This document shows, one piece after another, positions 29,912 through 42,348 of a stretch of DNA of 64,000 bases. Location: the NCBI GenBank assembly GCA_907163375.1, contig CAJQUW010011269.1, forward strand, positions 104,105 through 168,104. Direction: 5' to 3'. The DNA is from Prostheceraeus crozeri (taxonomy: Eukaryota > Platyhelminthes > Polycladida > Euryleptidae). Position 1 is the stretch's first letter. Each line of letters opens with the position of its first letter. The notes under the pieces are model-generated. The model made no database searches and was not told the origin of the DNA. It worked only from the letters and a program-made list of their open reading frames with translations. Both the position numbers and the translations under genes were made by a program.

Positions 29912-31683
29912 ATGAGGAAGTCATTTGTGTATTTTACGCCGGTGATTGCAGAACTGTCGATAGAAGCGCGAGCACAAATGAAGTGTCTTAACGAAGAGAA
30001 TTATTCTCAACGTGAAATAGCAAAACGTTTTGGTATCTCCAAGTATGCTGTACAATGCACATTAAAACGTTATCAAGAAACTGGATCGTTTAAATCTTGT
30101 AAGCGTTCCGGGCGTCCAAGATCCAGTAGTATTCAAACTGATCGATTGATTCGTCGATGTGCCATCGTCAATCCAGCAATCACAAGTCCTGAAATTCAAG
30201 CTGAGCTTCCTACAAATATCCGTTTAAGCTGTCGCGCCATTCGCCGTCGTTTACAAAAGGAATTTAATCTGCACTCTCGCCGACCGGCCGTCAAGCCACG
30301 CCTTACTAAGAACATTCATGACCTTTTATTATTTTGTGAAAAATACAAAAACTTTACTGTCGATAATTGGGATCGTGTTCTATTCTCTGACGAAACTCAA
30401 GTAAAACAGTTTCGAAATTTTGTCCCTCGAATTCATCGACCAACTGGTGAAAGATATAACGAACGCTACGTGGTTGAAAGTGTAAGTAGTACTCCAAGTG
30501 TTATGATTTGGGGCACGATGACCACTCTTAAAAAAACAAAAAACAGACCTAGTGGCATATAAGTAGCATAGTTAGCATTGTCAGTCCACATTTTTGGGAT
30601 TTTATTGTAGATTCACGAATTCATGTACCTTAAATTGGAAATTGTGACACCAATTTTGTTGTGAAGGAAATCACATGAAGTTCAATTTTCTTGATATTCA
30701 AACTGAGCGCTCCTGAATGACCGGCACATATGCGTGCGTAAATAAAATAGCTACTCCTCCAAATGACACGCTTAATTGAATATCATAATTTAGACCTAAG
30801 GAAGTGTAAGGCATCAGGAGCAAGTCTACAGCTAAAATCCTTGGCCATGGATTCTAACAACAAGAACTTACATGATAATAGCCTGAATTAAAAAGACTAG
30901 ATGATCATAAAATATATTAAACTCAGACAATATCTAAAAAGCACGGGATCTGTAAAACCAGAAGAGAATCTCATAAACAATCCTCAATCGATAGAACTCC
31001 ATAACAATCCAATGATCCATCATTCGAATACAGGCTTGCTGTTCATGGGAATGATATTTCAGAAAAAATTATGCACTAGACAGCCTGACTACCAAACTGA
31101 TTGACACATTTTCACTCACTATAGATAAAAACTAGACTCCTACAAAAAAAGAATAAAAACAGATTTTTCCCAAAAAAAATACCTAGAAAAGACCAAAACA
31201 GACTAGTCTGTTTAAAAAGACCGAGTGGTCACCCTGATTTGGGGATGCACTTCTTCGAAAGGACGCGGAGGAATTTGGTTCGTCTCAGAGGGGAAAACTA
31301 TGAATTCCACCAGCTATCTTGAACTTTTAAGAGAGAAACTTCAACCTTGGATGGAGATACATTCGTGTGATCTATGCCAGCATGATGGCGCACCATGCCA
31401 CCAAGCAAAAGTTGTACGAAATTGGCTACAAAGTGAATCTATTGACGTTCTCGGTCCATGGCCGGGATCGAGTCCAGATCTGAATCCCATTGAACATTGT
31501 TGGGCAATTTTGAAAAATCTGATTGATCGACGGAAGCCGACATCCGCAATGCAGTTGAAACAGGAAATACTTCGGATTTGGACACAAGAAATAACCGAAG
31601 AAATGTGTCGAAACTTGGTGCATTCAATGCCTGACTGCACTCAAGCAGCACTTAAAGCTAAAGGTAAATATACTAAGTTCTGA
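29912..31683 (+). pseudogene. Tc1-type transposase split by a MITE
   Basis: The 5' frame (29,912-30,513 and beyond) has the paired-type helix-turn-helix (NYSQREIAKRFGISKYAVQC), a GRPRSS hinge and the first catalytic Asp in VLFSDET. The 3' frame (from 31,237) has the second Asp in CQHDGAPCH and the Glu in SPDLNPIEHCWAIL, spaced about 35 residues. The codon phase at the duplicated ATTTGGGG is identical on both sides, so host coding sequence without the insertion would be one open frame of 346 codons, the usual Tc1 length. No other stop or frameshift is seen. The transposase would cut the element out and paste it at TA. Confidence 0.9.
30514..31236. mobile_element. hAT-type MITE inserted in the Tc1 transposase
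   Basis: 723 bp between two copies of ATTTGGGG (30,506-30,513 and 31,237-31,244). The ends are CACGATGACCACTC and, reversed, CAGGGTGACCACTC. An 8-bp duplication with CA-G-G type ends is the hAT signature. No coding sequence inside, so it is non-autonomous. Confidence 0.88.
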
Positions 31684-31852
31684 ACATACAGTACATGTAT
31701 TGGTCTGAAATGAGGATGAAAAAATAGTTTTGTAATGTTTTATTTCCTTTTAAAGTAAATAAACATCATTGATTCATTGTTTTCATTTTAATGAATTCAT
31801 AAAAATAATTCTAAATAGGGTAGGTGGATTCGGACTTTTGGCCACGACTGTA

Positions 31853-32425
31853 CATCTTTTGCCCTCTCCACACATGAAATTGTTGGAAACAATGCTGAGT
31901 TCATCAAACGCAAAAAATGAGATCCTCGACATTCTCTTAAGATCAATTAATCAGGCACTTCAAAATATTGACTGTAGTTATAATACAAAATCCTATTAAA
32001 GTTGCCTTATCCTAGTGATGAATGTATAAACTATAAGCAGCCATCAGTCAAGTGATTTGCAAAAATATTTCGAGCAGTTTCAACTATAGGAAAGAATGCT
32101 CATACAGGAAAATGATAAATTATTACTTCGATAGTTGATAAGTATTCTCAAATATATATTTTAATTCCTTTATAATATTCCCTTCTGCTTATGCGTAAAT
32201 GATGGCATCGACCAGGACATGGTACATAAATGAAATGACAAATAGCGTCGACATGAACCGACGACTGAAACAAATTTGTCAATAACAAATCTAGTTTGCT
32301 TGCTTTCTTGGAAAAACATTAATACTTCAAAAGGACATTTCACGAGCGACAGATAATACAGAATTCCACGAAATTCATCTAAGGCGCATATCTTAGATTA
32401 CGTAAGTCTGGACACACAAATAGTC
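31853..32425. other. Non-coding, no gene recognised
   Basis: No supported feature. Confidence 0.5.
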
Positions 32426-32905
32426 TGTACGTCAACGGTGTCGGACGTGTTTTCAGCGCGCTCTTAGCCTTGTGGTCTTTGTGTTTCTGTTCTAGGCTGT
32501 TAGGGATTGTTTTTCATTAATTTTGGTATCATTCATATCCTTATCACATTCTATTCATTTCTGTGTCATCGGTATCCCCTGTCATTTAGTGGTTCCAAAG
32601 TTATTGCTGTTTTTCAGTCCCTTCGATTACTCCATTATCTAATCACATGATTCGTTGTTTAGTGATTACCATATCCTAGTTTCATTGGCGTGCTTCTATC
32701 AACACGCACCTGCAGTGTGCTTTGTCTCGTAATCTGGATTCATCTCTCTGACTCTGTCCGATTTCTCTGCTGTTGAGAGTGCTGTAGCTTGGCGTATTGT
32801 GCCAAGTCATATTTCTATGTAATTCTCTCTCCAGAATTGCATCCCTTTTCGATTTCTTTGCTGATCACACGCATTTATAGATATCAAATTTCTTCAAAAA
32901 AGATA

Positions 32906-32990
32906 GAGCGGTGCAGTAGTGTAGTGGTACCGTGTTAGACTTGCCAACCTCGTTCATCCAGTTCAAATCCTGCTCTAATTTTTTTCTTTC
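32906..32990 (+). other. tRNA-like module with T-run in the retrotransposon 5' UTR
   Basis: An A-box-like TAGTGTAGTGGTA and a B-box-like AGTTCAAATCC are followed at once by CTGCTCTAATTTTTTT. The ends AGAGCGG and CTGCTCT can pair as an acceptor stem. The anticodon and T arms do not fold well. It could be an internal Pol III promoter module or a tRNA-derived insertion. Confidence 0.45.
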
Positions 32991-33322
32991 TTATTGTTGT
33001 TTTGTGTGGTAGTTCACAGTCCTTCTATGATAATAGCATATAATTAGCTAGTGTTGAGCTCTTACACTGTTTACTCTCTACCGTTCGTTTTTTGTATAAT
33101 GCCATCTATCCACCGCATAAGTGTGGGGCCGTTAGTGTGCATGTAACTTGGTGTGTTGTTTTAGAACCAGCGTATATTTTTCCCATCCATCCTACTTCGC
33201 TAATTCGGTAACTGCAGGGTCTCAGTGTGGACTTAGCCTACTATTCTTCTTTGTTGTGACTGAAATCTCTGAGTGTGACTCCTTTCTTATTGTAGTTAAT
33301 TCCTTTTTTTCCTCTTCGCATA

Positions 33323-34561
33323 ATGCCTAGAACGGCTAAAGATTCCAAGAGTCAAGCTTCCTCTGATCTTCTCCCTGGTAGATCTACGTGTTGGTGTAAT
33401 CAGCTTTCCAACTCAACAGAGATTGAGTGTTCCAAACGTCGATCTTGGATTCATTACCTCTGTCTGGGTCTTTCCTTCCGCCAGCTCTCCTATGTTATGA
33501 ATGACGATCCTGGCCTTTATCTCTGTAAATCTTGTTGTCTCTCTCCAGAAGTTGACTCCATCAAGACCAAGTTACTGGACGGTTTCCCGTCTGATGAGCA
33601 TGTGTATTGCTTTGACGAGGATTGGTTCACTGTTGCCAATTTAACTAATCCTCCTGTTTGCCAGACTCAGGATGTTTCTCACAGTTGTGTTAGTTCCAAT
33701 GTTAAGGAAATTTCTCCCAGTTCAGACAGTCCTCCATTGCTTTCGAAATTTCAAGAATTGGAGAAAGCATTTTCGACTCTGACATTGAAGCTGGAATCCA
33801 AGATAGCCATGATCTCTACTTCCCTCCACGAGAATACAGCTGATAAATCTCCCAGCATTCCTTGGCCTGCTCCTCTTCCCCCCGTTTCTTCCTCCCAGTT
33901 TTACACCGGTAATTTTCCTCCTCTCTCCTCAATAGATGTCCCTGTCGATCGCTCACCTGGTGTTTTCCAAGGTCCAGCTCTATCGAATCATGTATCGAAT
34001 CCAACTCCGCCTATCTCAACTTCCCGGATGCCTGTCTTTCCCGTGAGACAGACCGGTTCGATCCCGTCCGTCCCTCCAGACTCTGGAATCTACATGCCAA
34101 ATGAGCTCATCCTGACAAATTTTCCTGATGATAAGGATCTGTGTTTCGGTATATCTTCAATCATTCAGTCTATTAGAAACAGTTCTCCTTCCTCGTCATG
34201 TCCTGAACCAACTGATGTTATCCGTATTGGCAAGCCGAAAGTCAATTCTCATAGGCTGGTCAGGCTGATTTTTAAATCTGCTTTCGACGCGAAGCTTTTC
34301 AAATCAGCTTTCTCTTCCGATTCTCCCCTTTTTTGTGATTCAAGCCAGGTTCGCATTCGATCAAGCCTTTCGCCTTCAGGACAAGCTCTCCGTCGGCACT
34401 GCTTCAAACTGAATAAACAAGCTTCCAAGAGCGACAATGGCTCTTCTTGTGAGAGTTTTAGTCTACGGGACTCCGGAGTTATTTGGCGCTTCGTTCGCAT
34501 AGATGATGGTAGCTGGCAAAGAGACTCCTCTTGGTTTGATCGTACTTATTCAAAAAACTGA
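33323..34561 (+). CDS. CR1-like ORF1 protein with PHD-type zinc finger
   Basis: 412 residues, open from ATG. Residues about 22-75 have the Cys4-His-Cys3-like spacing of a PHD finger (CWCN, CSKRRSWIHYLCLGL, YLCKSCC), a known feature of ORF1 in some CR1/L2-type elements. A Ser/Pro-rich middle follows (SIPWPAPLPPVSSSQF). The C-terminal domain, about 250-400, includes DVIRIGKPKVNSHRLVRLIF and IRSSLSPSGQALRRHCFKL, an RRM-like or chaperone-type region. ORF1 proteins bind the element RNA and form the transposition particle. The stop overlaps the open frame of ORF2, so translation of ORF2 probably depends on re-initiation or readthrough. Confidence 0.8.
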   Translation: MPRTAKDSKSQASSDLLPGRSTCWCNQLSNSTEIECSKRRSWIHYLCLGLSFRQLSYVMNDDPGLYLCKSCCLSPEVDSIKTKLLDGFPSDEHVYCFDEDWFTVANLTNPPVCQTQDVSHSCVSSNVKEISPSSDSPPLLSKFQELEKAFSTLTLKLESKIAMISTSLHENTADKSPSIPWPAPLPPVSSSQFYTGNFPPLSSIDVPVDRSPGVFQGPALSNHVSNPTPPISTSRMPVFPVRQTGSIPSVPPDSGIYMPNELILTNFPDDKDLCFGISSIIQSIRNSSPSSSCPEPTDVIRIGKPKVNSHRLVRLIFKSAFDAKLFKSAFSSDSPLFCDSSQVRIRSSLSPSGQALRRHCFKLNKQASKSDNGSSCESFSLRDSGVIWRFVRIDDGSWQRDSSWFDRTYSKN

Positions 34562-37429
34562 AGAGCCCTAACCTTGCAATTAAGTTTCTTAACTTGAATG
34601 CTCGCGGCATTGTCAACAAGCTTCACATTTTTCATTCCTATATCTCTGACCTCCAACCAGATATTATCTCTGTGACTGAAACTTGGGCAAATAAAAATTT
34701 TAATGATGCTTTATTTCAAATTTCAGGCTTTAAATTATTCAGATCTGACCGTCGCAGTGGTAGTCGCGGTGGTGGTGTTTGCCTTTACATTAAGGACTTA
34801 CTTCAGTCTTGTGCTTTGGGTGTCGCTAACACCTCGAACTTCAGTGATTGTGTTTGGGCTGAAGTTTATCTTCAGAATAAATCTTCCATTCTTGTAGGTG
34901 TGGTTTATCGTCCTAATTCATCAGTAGCTAATGACAGTGTCCTATTCGAGCTCTTCCATGAAGCCTCCTCCCTTCCCCATCAGTTTAAGGTAATAAGTGG
35001 CGATTTTAATTTCCCCCGCATTGACTGGGAGACACTTTCTTCCAACAAAGACTCTAAAGATTTTCTTGTTTGCACTGTTGAGTCAGGGTTATACCAAACT
35101 GTCTTTGAACCTATACGCGAAGAGCATATATTGGATTTATTATTCTGCTCCACTCCTGATCTTGTTACCCGCGTTGATGTAATTGAACCTCTAGCCTCTT
35201 CCGATCGCAATATGGTCTTGACTGAACTGGCTTTTTCTGCTGAAAGAAAACCAATTTCTTCCAAGTCGACTCCTCGTTATAATTTAAAGCAGGCTGATTG
35301 GGACTTGTACCGTTCCATTCTCGCTTCCAATAACTGGGAAAGTTGCTTCCAGCACAAAGATGTGAATGAGATATGGGCTTCTTTTCAATCCGCTATTCAC
35401 GGTGCTTTATCGTCAGCAGTTCCGACCATGAATTATCTTCGAAGTAACAGACCTCCTTGGGATTCTCTAGAAATTCGTTCTTTAAAACTACAGCGGAGAA
35501 GGGCGGAACGTATCTTCCTTGACACCAGATCTGAAGAGGCTAGACGTTTGCGCAATCATACATCTAACTATCTAGCAATCATACATCTCTTGAAACAAGC
35601 AATCCGCAGATCTATTTACAATTTTGAATCATCTTTGGCTAACAGTGACAATCCTAAGCGATTCTGGAACTATGTAAAATCTAAACAAAAGGTTCGATCC
35701 ACCGTTGGTCCGCTTGTCGACCCGTCCACTGACCGAGTAGTGTATGATCCCCTACACTCAGCTACTATTCTTGGTGATTCCTACAAATCTGCTTTCACCA
35801 CTGAGTCTCTTCCCATACCTGCTGTTCATACACAAACTGATCATTGCCTCGCTGATGTAGTTTTCACACCTGATAGAATTCGCTTCCATCTATCACATAA
35901 GAAGAATTTCTCCTCCCCTGGCCCTGATGGCATTCAATATATCTGCTACAAACAAGGTGCTTTTGTTCTGCTTCCACTTCTTGCTCGCCTTTTCCAGATC
36001 CTTTTTGAGCAGGGGAATATCCCGCTAGTCTGGAAGCACGCTCTGGTTACTCCTATACATAAGAAAGGTTGCCGCAAGAAGGCACAGAATTACCGTCCAG
36101 TCAGCCTGACTTGTACTGCCTCCAAATTGATGGAGTCGATTGTTCGCGATAAACTGTGGCAGTTCTGTAACCAATATGACATAATCAAGCGCTCTCAATT
36201 TGGTTTTCGATCCAATTCGTCTAGTACCCAGCAGCTCTTAGAATTCCTCGAGGATTTAACATCTGTTGTGGATCGCGGTCAGTGGGCTGACGTCATCTAT
36301 CTCGATTTTGAAAAAGCGTTCAATTCAGTCCCTCACTTTCGTCTCCTCTCGAAATTGACTTCCTTGGGCATTGGAGGGAGACTTCTATGTTTTCTGAAAG
36401 GTTTTCTTGAGGATAGAACTGAGAGTGTTGTCGTGGATGGCGTGCATCCTTCTCCCTACAGTATGATTTCTGGTGTCCCCCAGGGATCCGTTTTAGGCCC
36501 AGATCTGTTTGTCGCCTTTATTAATGACATTGATGACACCTTGACAAACTCTTCTTTATTGAAATATGCTGATGATGTAAAATTGTACTACGAAATCAAG
36601 CGCACTAATCCCCTGAAAGCCAAAGAACTTTTGCAAGCTGACCTCAACGCTGTAACCACCTGGTCGAAGATATGGCAGCTATCGCTCAATCTCCAAAAGT
36701 GATCCATTCTACACCTTGGATTTCGCAATCCTGCCTCGGACTACCGTCTGGATGGAAATTTCCTGAATAATTCCAAGTGTGTCAAAGACCTTGGAGTTCT
36801 GATTTCAAAAGACCTAAAATTCTCTCGGCACATTCTGACCTGTGTGTTCAGAAAGTGAATCGCATTGTAGCTGCCATCCTCAGGACATTCGTCTCTCGGG
36901 ACGCCGATCTGCTTATTCGTCTCTTCAAAACACTGGTCCGCCCTCACCTCGAATATGCCATCCCAGTCTGGAATCCATCCCTGAACAAAGACATTCTGGC
37001 TATCGAACGTGTACAACGTCGATTCACCGAAAGCAGCCGTGGTCTATCCTCGTTACCCTACGAAGAAAGACTGAGAGCTCTGAAACTCCCAACACTACAA
37101 TGTCGTCGTCAAGATTCAAGATCTATATATTTTTCACTACATCTGGGATGCATGTGACATGTCGTCGGATTATGGACCTTACAACCGTGTTCAAAATATG
37201 TAACCACCTTACTCCAAGTGATCCTAATTCCTTCTTCACCTTTAGTGCTTCCCGAACCCGTGGACATAACTACAAAATTTTCCGCCACCCAACAAATCTG
37301 AATTGTCGCCTATCCTCCTTTTCCCACCGCATCATAGATGACTGGAACCGCCTCCCCGACGATATTGTGAACAGTGAAACGGTGAAACAGTTCAAACGAA
37401 AGCTTTTTATGTTTTATTGTGACTTCTAA
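34562..37429 (+). pseudogene. CR1-like ORF2: endonuclease and reverse transcriptase
   Basis: The main frame (34,594-36,702, 702 codons) starts with the AP endonuclease: LNARGIVNKLHIFHSYI, DIISVTETWANK (catalytic Glu) and VISGDFNFPRIDW. The RT has FSSPGPDGIQ, ALVTPIHKKGCRKKAQNYRP, VIYLDFEKAFNSVPH (motif A), SGVPQGSVLGPDLF (motif B) and LLKYADDVKLYY (motif C, YADD). An in-frame TGA at 36,700-36,702 is followed by a frameshift near 36,832 and another near 37,140. The C-terminal trail (RIVAAILRTFVSRDADLL, WNRLPDDIVNSETVKQFK) runs to the stop at 37,429. The enzyme nicks DNA and primes cDNA synthesis at the nick. This copy is inactive but recent-looking. Confidence 0.9.
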
Positions 37430-37504
37430 ATGTTCCCTCCTGAATGTATTTCCTGTGTTTCCTTGGTGCTCATTGCACTTATTGGTGTACTAAATAAAAA
37501 TAAA

Positions 37505-38330
37505 AGTAACATATAACAGCAATGTTTTTTTGTCTTTAAGTGTTGTCAGTTTTTTATATGAATGTTATAAACGCTTGAGTACTCATTACTCATAGACAAT
37601 ATAAATGCAGCTCCTAATGATAAAAATCATGATTGCTTTACTCAAATAATTCTCTCACGCGAAAATCCCTGTGGGCATGTATAACACATTTCTAGGCTTC
37701 TTTAAAAGGAATTTACTTACATAGGTAAAATGAGATAATCGCATCATGTAATGAAGTTGCCTACGTCATTGAGATTAGTAGGAGATAAGCTTTCCCGGAG
37801 CCATGAGTGACAGAACCTTATATATTCGTTTGTGATTTGATGCATCTCTTGAATAATATGAGCTACTGGACAATATTAAGCTTTTGTCGTCATTAACGCA
37901 ACGTTTCTTATTGGATGGCACAGGAACGGCCGACTTCTAATAACATTCTCATTGCTTGATCACAAGATGGCGAAGCGCCATACATACATTACGTAGACAT
38001 TGTGCTACGAAGCCTAACTTTCAACTTTTTTGAAAGATTGCATGAGAAAAGAGGATGGGGCTTTGCATCAAGCCTTGTCGTTAGCAGAAGATCATAAAGA
38101 AGCGAAGCGGAAATGAGGTGTAAAGGGAAGATGAGGACTGGGAAAACACCAAAATAAATTGGATGACAACAATATTATCCAGTATATAGGATATATGATA
38201 AAGCAAACCCAGCTAGAGTGAATCAAGTCAAAGTAAATAGACAGAAGAAAAGAACAAGATTAGAAAGAAATTATAACACGTACAAGTGTGCATTGAACAA
38301 ATGAAACTTACAGGAAAACTTTCGAAGTGA
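37505..38330. other. Non-coding, no gene recognised
   Basis: No supported feature. Confidence 0.5.
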
Positions 38331-38334
38331 GTGT

Positions 38335-39860
38335 GTTATAAACTAAGTGAGAGCAGGCTATCGCTCTTCTTGACGACTACCAACTCGAACCAGACATACT
38401 AGAGACCGAAGTGGAAACTGCTATTAAAGATCTGGCCAACAGAAAATCGCCAGGATGCGACAGTGTACCAGCAGAATTACTAAAAGCAGGAGGATTACAA
38501 ATCATTAAAGTCTTGACGCATCTCTGCAATAATATTTGGACGTAGAAAAAGTGGCCAAACGATTGGAAAACCTCCGCTTTCATCCCATTACACAAGGTGA
38601 CAAAAAAGAATGCGGTAATTATCGCACGATTGCTCAGATCCCGCACGTGAGCAAAGTGTTGCTGAAAATTATTCAGACACGTCTCGAACCCTACCTTCTT
38701 CCCCAACTTCCACAAGAACAAGCTGGCTTTAGGAGAGGCAGAGGCACACGAGACCACATCTCTAATTCACGTGTGATTATGGAAGGAGCATTCGCGAAAC
38801 AGCAAGTTATCATGTTGACCTTTAGTGATTACAAAAGGCATTTGATTGTGTCGACCATCAGAGACTATGGTGCACGTTGCAGGAAATAGGCGTTCCTGTG
38901 CATCTTATCAGTGATGCGGGAGCCCTATATGTAGACCAATCGGCCACTGTCAGGACGGAATTTGGAGAAACTGACGCTTTTCGTATCGACAGAGGAGGTC
39001 GACAGGGTTGCATCTTGTCCCCATTTTATTCAACATCTACGAAGAAAAAATCGTAAGAGAAACGTTAGATTGCTGGAAGGGAGAGATCAAACTTGGCGGC
39101 AGGAAATTGTCAAACTTACGATATGCAGATGACAGGACGATCCTGGCTTCTTCAAAAGAAGAGCTGAAAAAAGGTATCACCCGACTTAAGGCAGTAAGTA
39201 AGACAGCACGACTATATCTTAATGTGGCTAAGACAAAGATTATGACGACGGGTTCGATAACTAGCTTCGAGCTTGACGGCGAGAACATTGCTCCTCGGCG
39301 CAAAGATCACTGCGGATGGACGCGTTGGAGAAGAATGGAAGAGACGTACCGCATTGGGTAGATCGGCCATGATGGGACTCTCAAAGGTCTGGAAGGATAG
39401 AGGCATGTCTCGATCGACCAAAATACAACCAGCGCATACACTGGTGTTCCCGATATGCCTGTACGGTGCCGAAACGTGGAATTTGCTGAAAGCACATTGG
39501 AAGCGTGTGGATGCCTTTGAACTCTGGTGCTGGAGAAGGTTACTTCGTTTAACCTGGACGGCAAGAAATACCAATGAGTGAGTTTTTACTACAACTGCCA
39601 ATGGTGAAGCCGCTTCAAATAAAGATCACTACCGCAGCTCTACGTTACTTTGGACATGTCACGCGAGCTGATGGGTACCTCGAGAAAGACATCATGTTCG
39701 GCAAGAGGAAGACCAAGAACCGAGTGAATAGAGGGACTGAAAACCATCACAGGACTAACGGTGGAACGAATGACACTGGAAACAAGAAACCACTTTGCAT
39801 GGAGAAGGATCCAGTATGACGTCGCCGAGAGTCGTACGCGACTGGACGGCACCAGGTAAC
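38335..39860 (+). pseudogene. RTE/BovB-like endonuclease-reverse transcriptase fragment
   Basis: The RT trail in shifting frames runs AIKDLANRKSPGCDSVPAEL (about 38,415-38,480), IPHVSKVLLKIIQTRLEPYL and QAGFRRGRGTRDHISNSRVI (38,536-38,800). It continues with RQGCILSPILFNIY (about 39,000-39,045) and LSNLRYADDRTILASS (motif C, about 39,105-39,150). The tail runs VFPICLYGAETWNLLKA, DAFELWCWRRLLRLTWTARN, then ALRYFGHVTRADGYLEK. The endonuclease is missing, so the copy is 5'-truncated. At least four frame changes. Confidence 0.8.
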
Positions 39861-42348
39861 AGGTAAATGATGAGCTATGATAAACAGAACCCAAGGATTG
39901 ACAACAAGATTGAACTTGATTGCTGTAGCGATTTCCTATTTATTCATTTCTATGTTCTATGTGGAGAGGAGGATGACTTCTGATGTTCAGCCATATTTTA
40001 TGGAAAAACTCCAAATTATTGAGAGGTCGGTGCATTTCGTGCAGCTACACTGCCATGATAACTGAGGACCTCATTATGTTAAGTTTTCTATTTCACATAA
40101 TCTAATTGTCAATTGTCAGTGACGAATTAGCGTGAATGATTTGAATATTATGAGTCACATGCTCTTATAGAAAGCCAACATGCAACTTAAGTACATAATG
40201 GAATAACAGATGTTGCTGTCCATTCATAATGCATTTACTGCTAGTAGTATATACATTATGAATGATCATTTTATATCATTTTTGGCTATAGGGGAATGTG
40301 GAATTGCATTCCCACTAATAACCGAAATAACAAAGTTTAACTTTCCAAGCAGCAGACAGCCTTCCACATTAATACATAATTGCTTCCTGTAAAGTCTATA
40401 AGAAATAATTGATCATTGTTTAACAGAATAGGCATATTTGAAATGGCCAGATATACATCATCCAATATAGTTCGTCCACTATCTAGGACATGCAAAATTG
40501 AAAATAAATTGACATCTTGAAATTAAAATTTGCATTCCACCAAACAATGTGAGGAAAACAATGTTCATAACAACTATGTCTCTCTTGGAATCACGTGAGA
40601 TTTTTGTGTTGTACGACTTGAATAAGCAAAATCAAAGTCAAATTTACATTATTGTATTACGATGGAAGATACCCAGTGACACGGTTTAGCAGTCATAAAA
40701 TGTGCACGACATTTTAATTGAATGACATCAAATTGCGTGCAGAAAAACAATTTAGAATTTTTTTTCACATCAGAAATTAATAAGGAATAGAAAGTATAGC
40801 CAAATATTTTCAATTCAACAAACGTATGGTCAATATTTTCAGTGCTCGTTTCGAAATAGCGCTGTGACAGCAGCAAGTGACTGTTGTCTAGGGTTTATTC
40901 ATATTCAGACTGATGTTTGCCTGTTATCACGTACGGACGCTGCCTCATCGACAGATAGCGTTCAAGCATACTTCAAGTGAATAGAATGAGTTTGCAACGT
41001 CATTGATTATTTGATCGAAATGCAAATGCAAGAAGACACAAATGGAAAAACAGACAGGCATATAAAGCAATATTACCAATGATTGCATTAACCCTTTACG
41101 TCATGGCTTAATATACATGTAAGAGGGATTGATTTGAGCGTAAATATATTGTACGCTATTACAGAGTCAATAATGCTCGTGAGGGCTTGGTTCGCTCTTG
41201 TAGGTAATCCAGTATAATATCAGGGTACCCATAGTCACAACCATAGATCGGGTCCTGCAGGCTATCAAAAACAAATCAGTAGACCTACACACTTACTATT
41301 TCTAGATGTTCATTGTAAACGGTTTGCGATGTTGCCATACATGACGTCATCACAATTCCACTATAAAACTTCCTTGCTCATGACTAATGTTCAAAAATCA
41401 ATATTGCTTAGATTTAAGTAATTAAAGAGTAAATTATGAAGATATTTTTGAAAGTCTCCATAATAAAGCGCAAAACGTTTTCAATGAAATGCTAAATGTC
41501 GCACAGAAAGCAAGCTTATTAATTAGCTTGCAAAAAACGATGATCCTATATGTCCGTGTTAAGGCAGTTTCAATGCAAAAAGCTGAATAGCCAGTGCTAA
41601 TGCTAATACGTAGTTTTAGTTTACTTTCGCATAGGACTCTGACCAAAATTACGTTGTGCTTTGCGAAATATAATGTTGCTTTTATTTTTTGTAGCTCATT
41701 GATCAAAGAGATGGAGTTTCCTCTAGATGTGAATAGATGAATGTAGCTGCATCTTGACAGGAAAAACTCGAAAGGTCAGAGCAAAGAAAATTAAAATTCT
41801 AAAACCAAGAATTTTCACACAATACTCAAATTTAAGACTCAACACAAGACGGAATTCATGTTGACAAAAACTTGATTCATATTTGCAGTAGGCGTTATTG
41901 AAGTGAAAACTAACACACCATCTGTTAGAGATACATTGATATCGCAATATTTGTATATTTGAAATTATTCCTGAGAAATTAGTAATAGTAATTGAACTCA
42001 AAAACGATTACCTGCTCGTTATTCTTTAAAAGAAAACCTTCAAACGAGGTTTTGATTTGCTAATTCTGTATCTTTCATCAAGGAACCATCTGCCTCTGTG
42101 AATTAATTCCAGACGCAACAATTCCATTATTCACAGTAGATTCCATCGCTGCAATTTCCAGCTTTAATATACATGACCGTCAAATATTTCACACCACGCT
42201 AACCTACTACTATTCATACGCATCTTGACACAACAAAAATCTAAGACAAAATGATTGATGCTGCACGAATTAGTTACACAAAAGAGGAGCAAGTATACGG
42301 TGATTTAAACGATACATCATTTACAGAATTCAAGGGAAAGTCACTTAC
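39861..42348. other. Non-coding; probably intron or flank of the Sema gene
   Basis: No open frame or splice-bounded exon could be supported. By position it would lie in the intron downstream of the Sema exon at 42,349-42,726. Confidence 0.4.

Larger units (their letters stand above)
29700..31850 (+). mobile_element. Tc1-type DNA transposon
   Basis: Inverted ends CAGTCGTGGCCAAAAGTCTG (29,700) and, reversed, CAGTCGTGGCCAAAAGTCCG (ending 31,850), continuing as AGTCCACC / AATCCACC. Both are flanked by the TA target duplication (29,698-29,699 and 31,851-31,852). The internal transposase gene is interrupted by a separate 723-bp insertion. Removing that insertion and one target copy leaves an element of 1,420 bp, normal for Tc1-type transposons. 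Confidence 0.93.
32430..37500 (+). mobile_element. CR1-like non-LTR retrotransposon, nearly full length
   Basis: A 5' untranslated region of about 0.9 kb is followed by ORF1 with a PHD-type finger, ORF2 with AP endonuclease and reverse transcriptase, a short 3' tail and a terminal AAATAAAAATAAAAG run near 37,490-37,505. The 5' boundary is placed by the change in base composition and is approximate. No target duplication was identified. ORF1 is open; ORF2 carries a stop and several frameshifts. Confidence 0.8.

Noticed and set aside
31341-31651. Three minus-strand frames of 65-99 codons
   Set aside because: Shadows of the Tc1 transposase C-terminal half on the plus strand.
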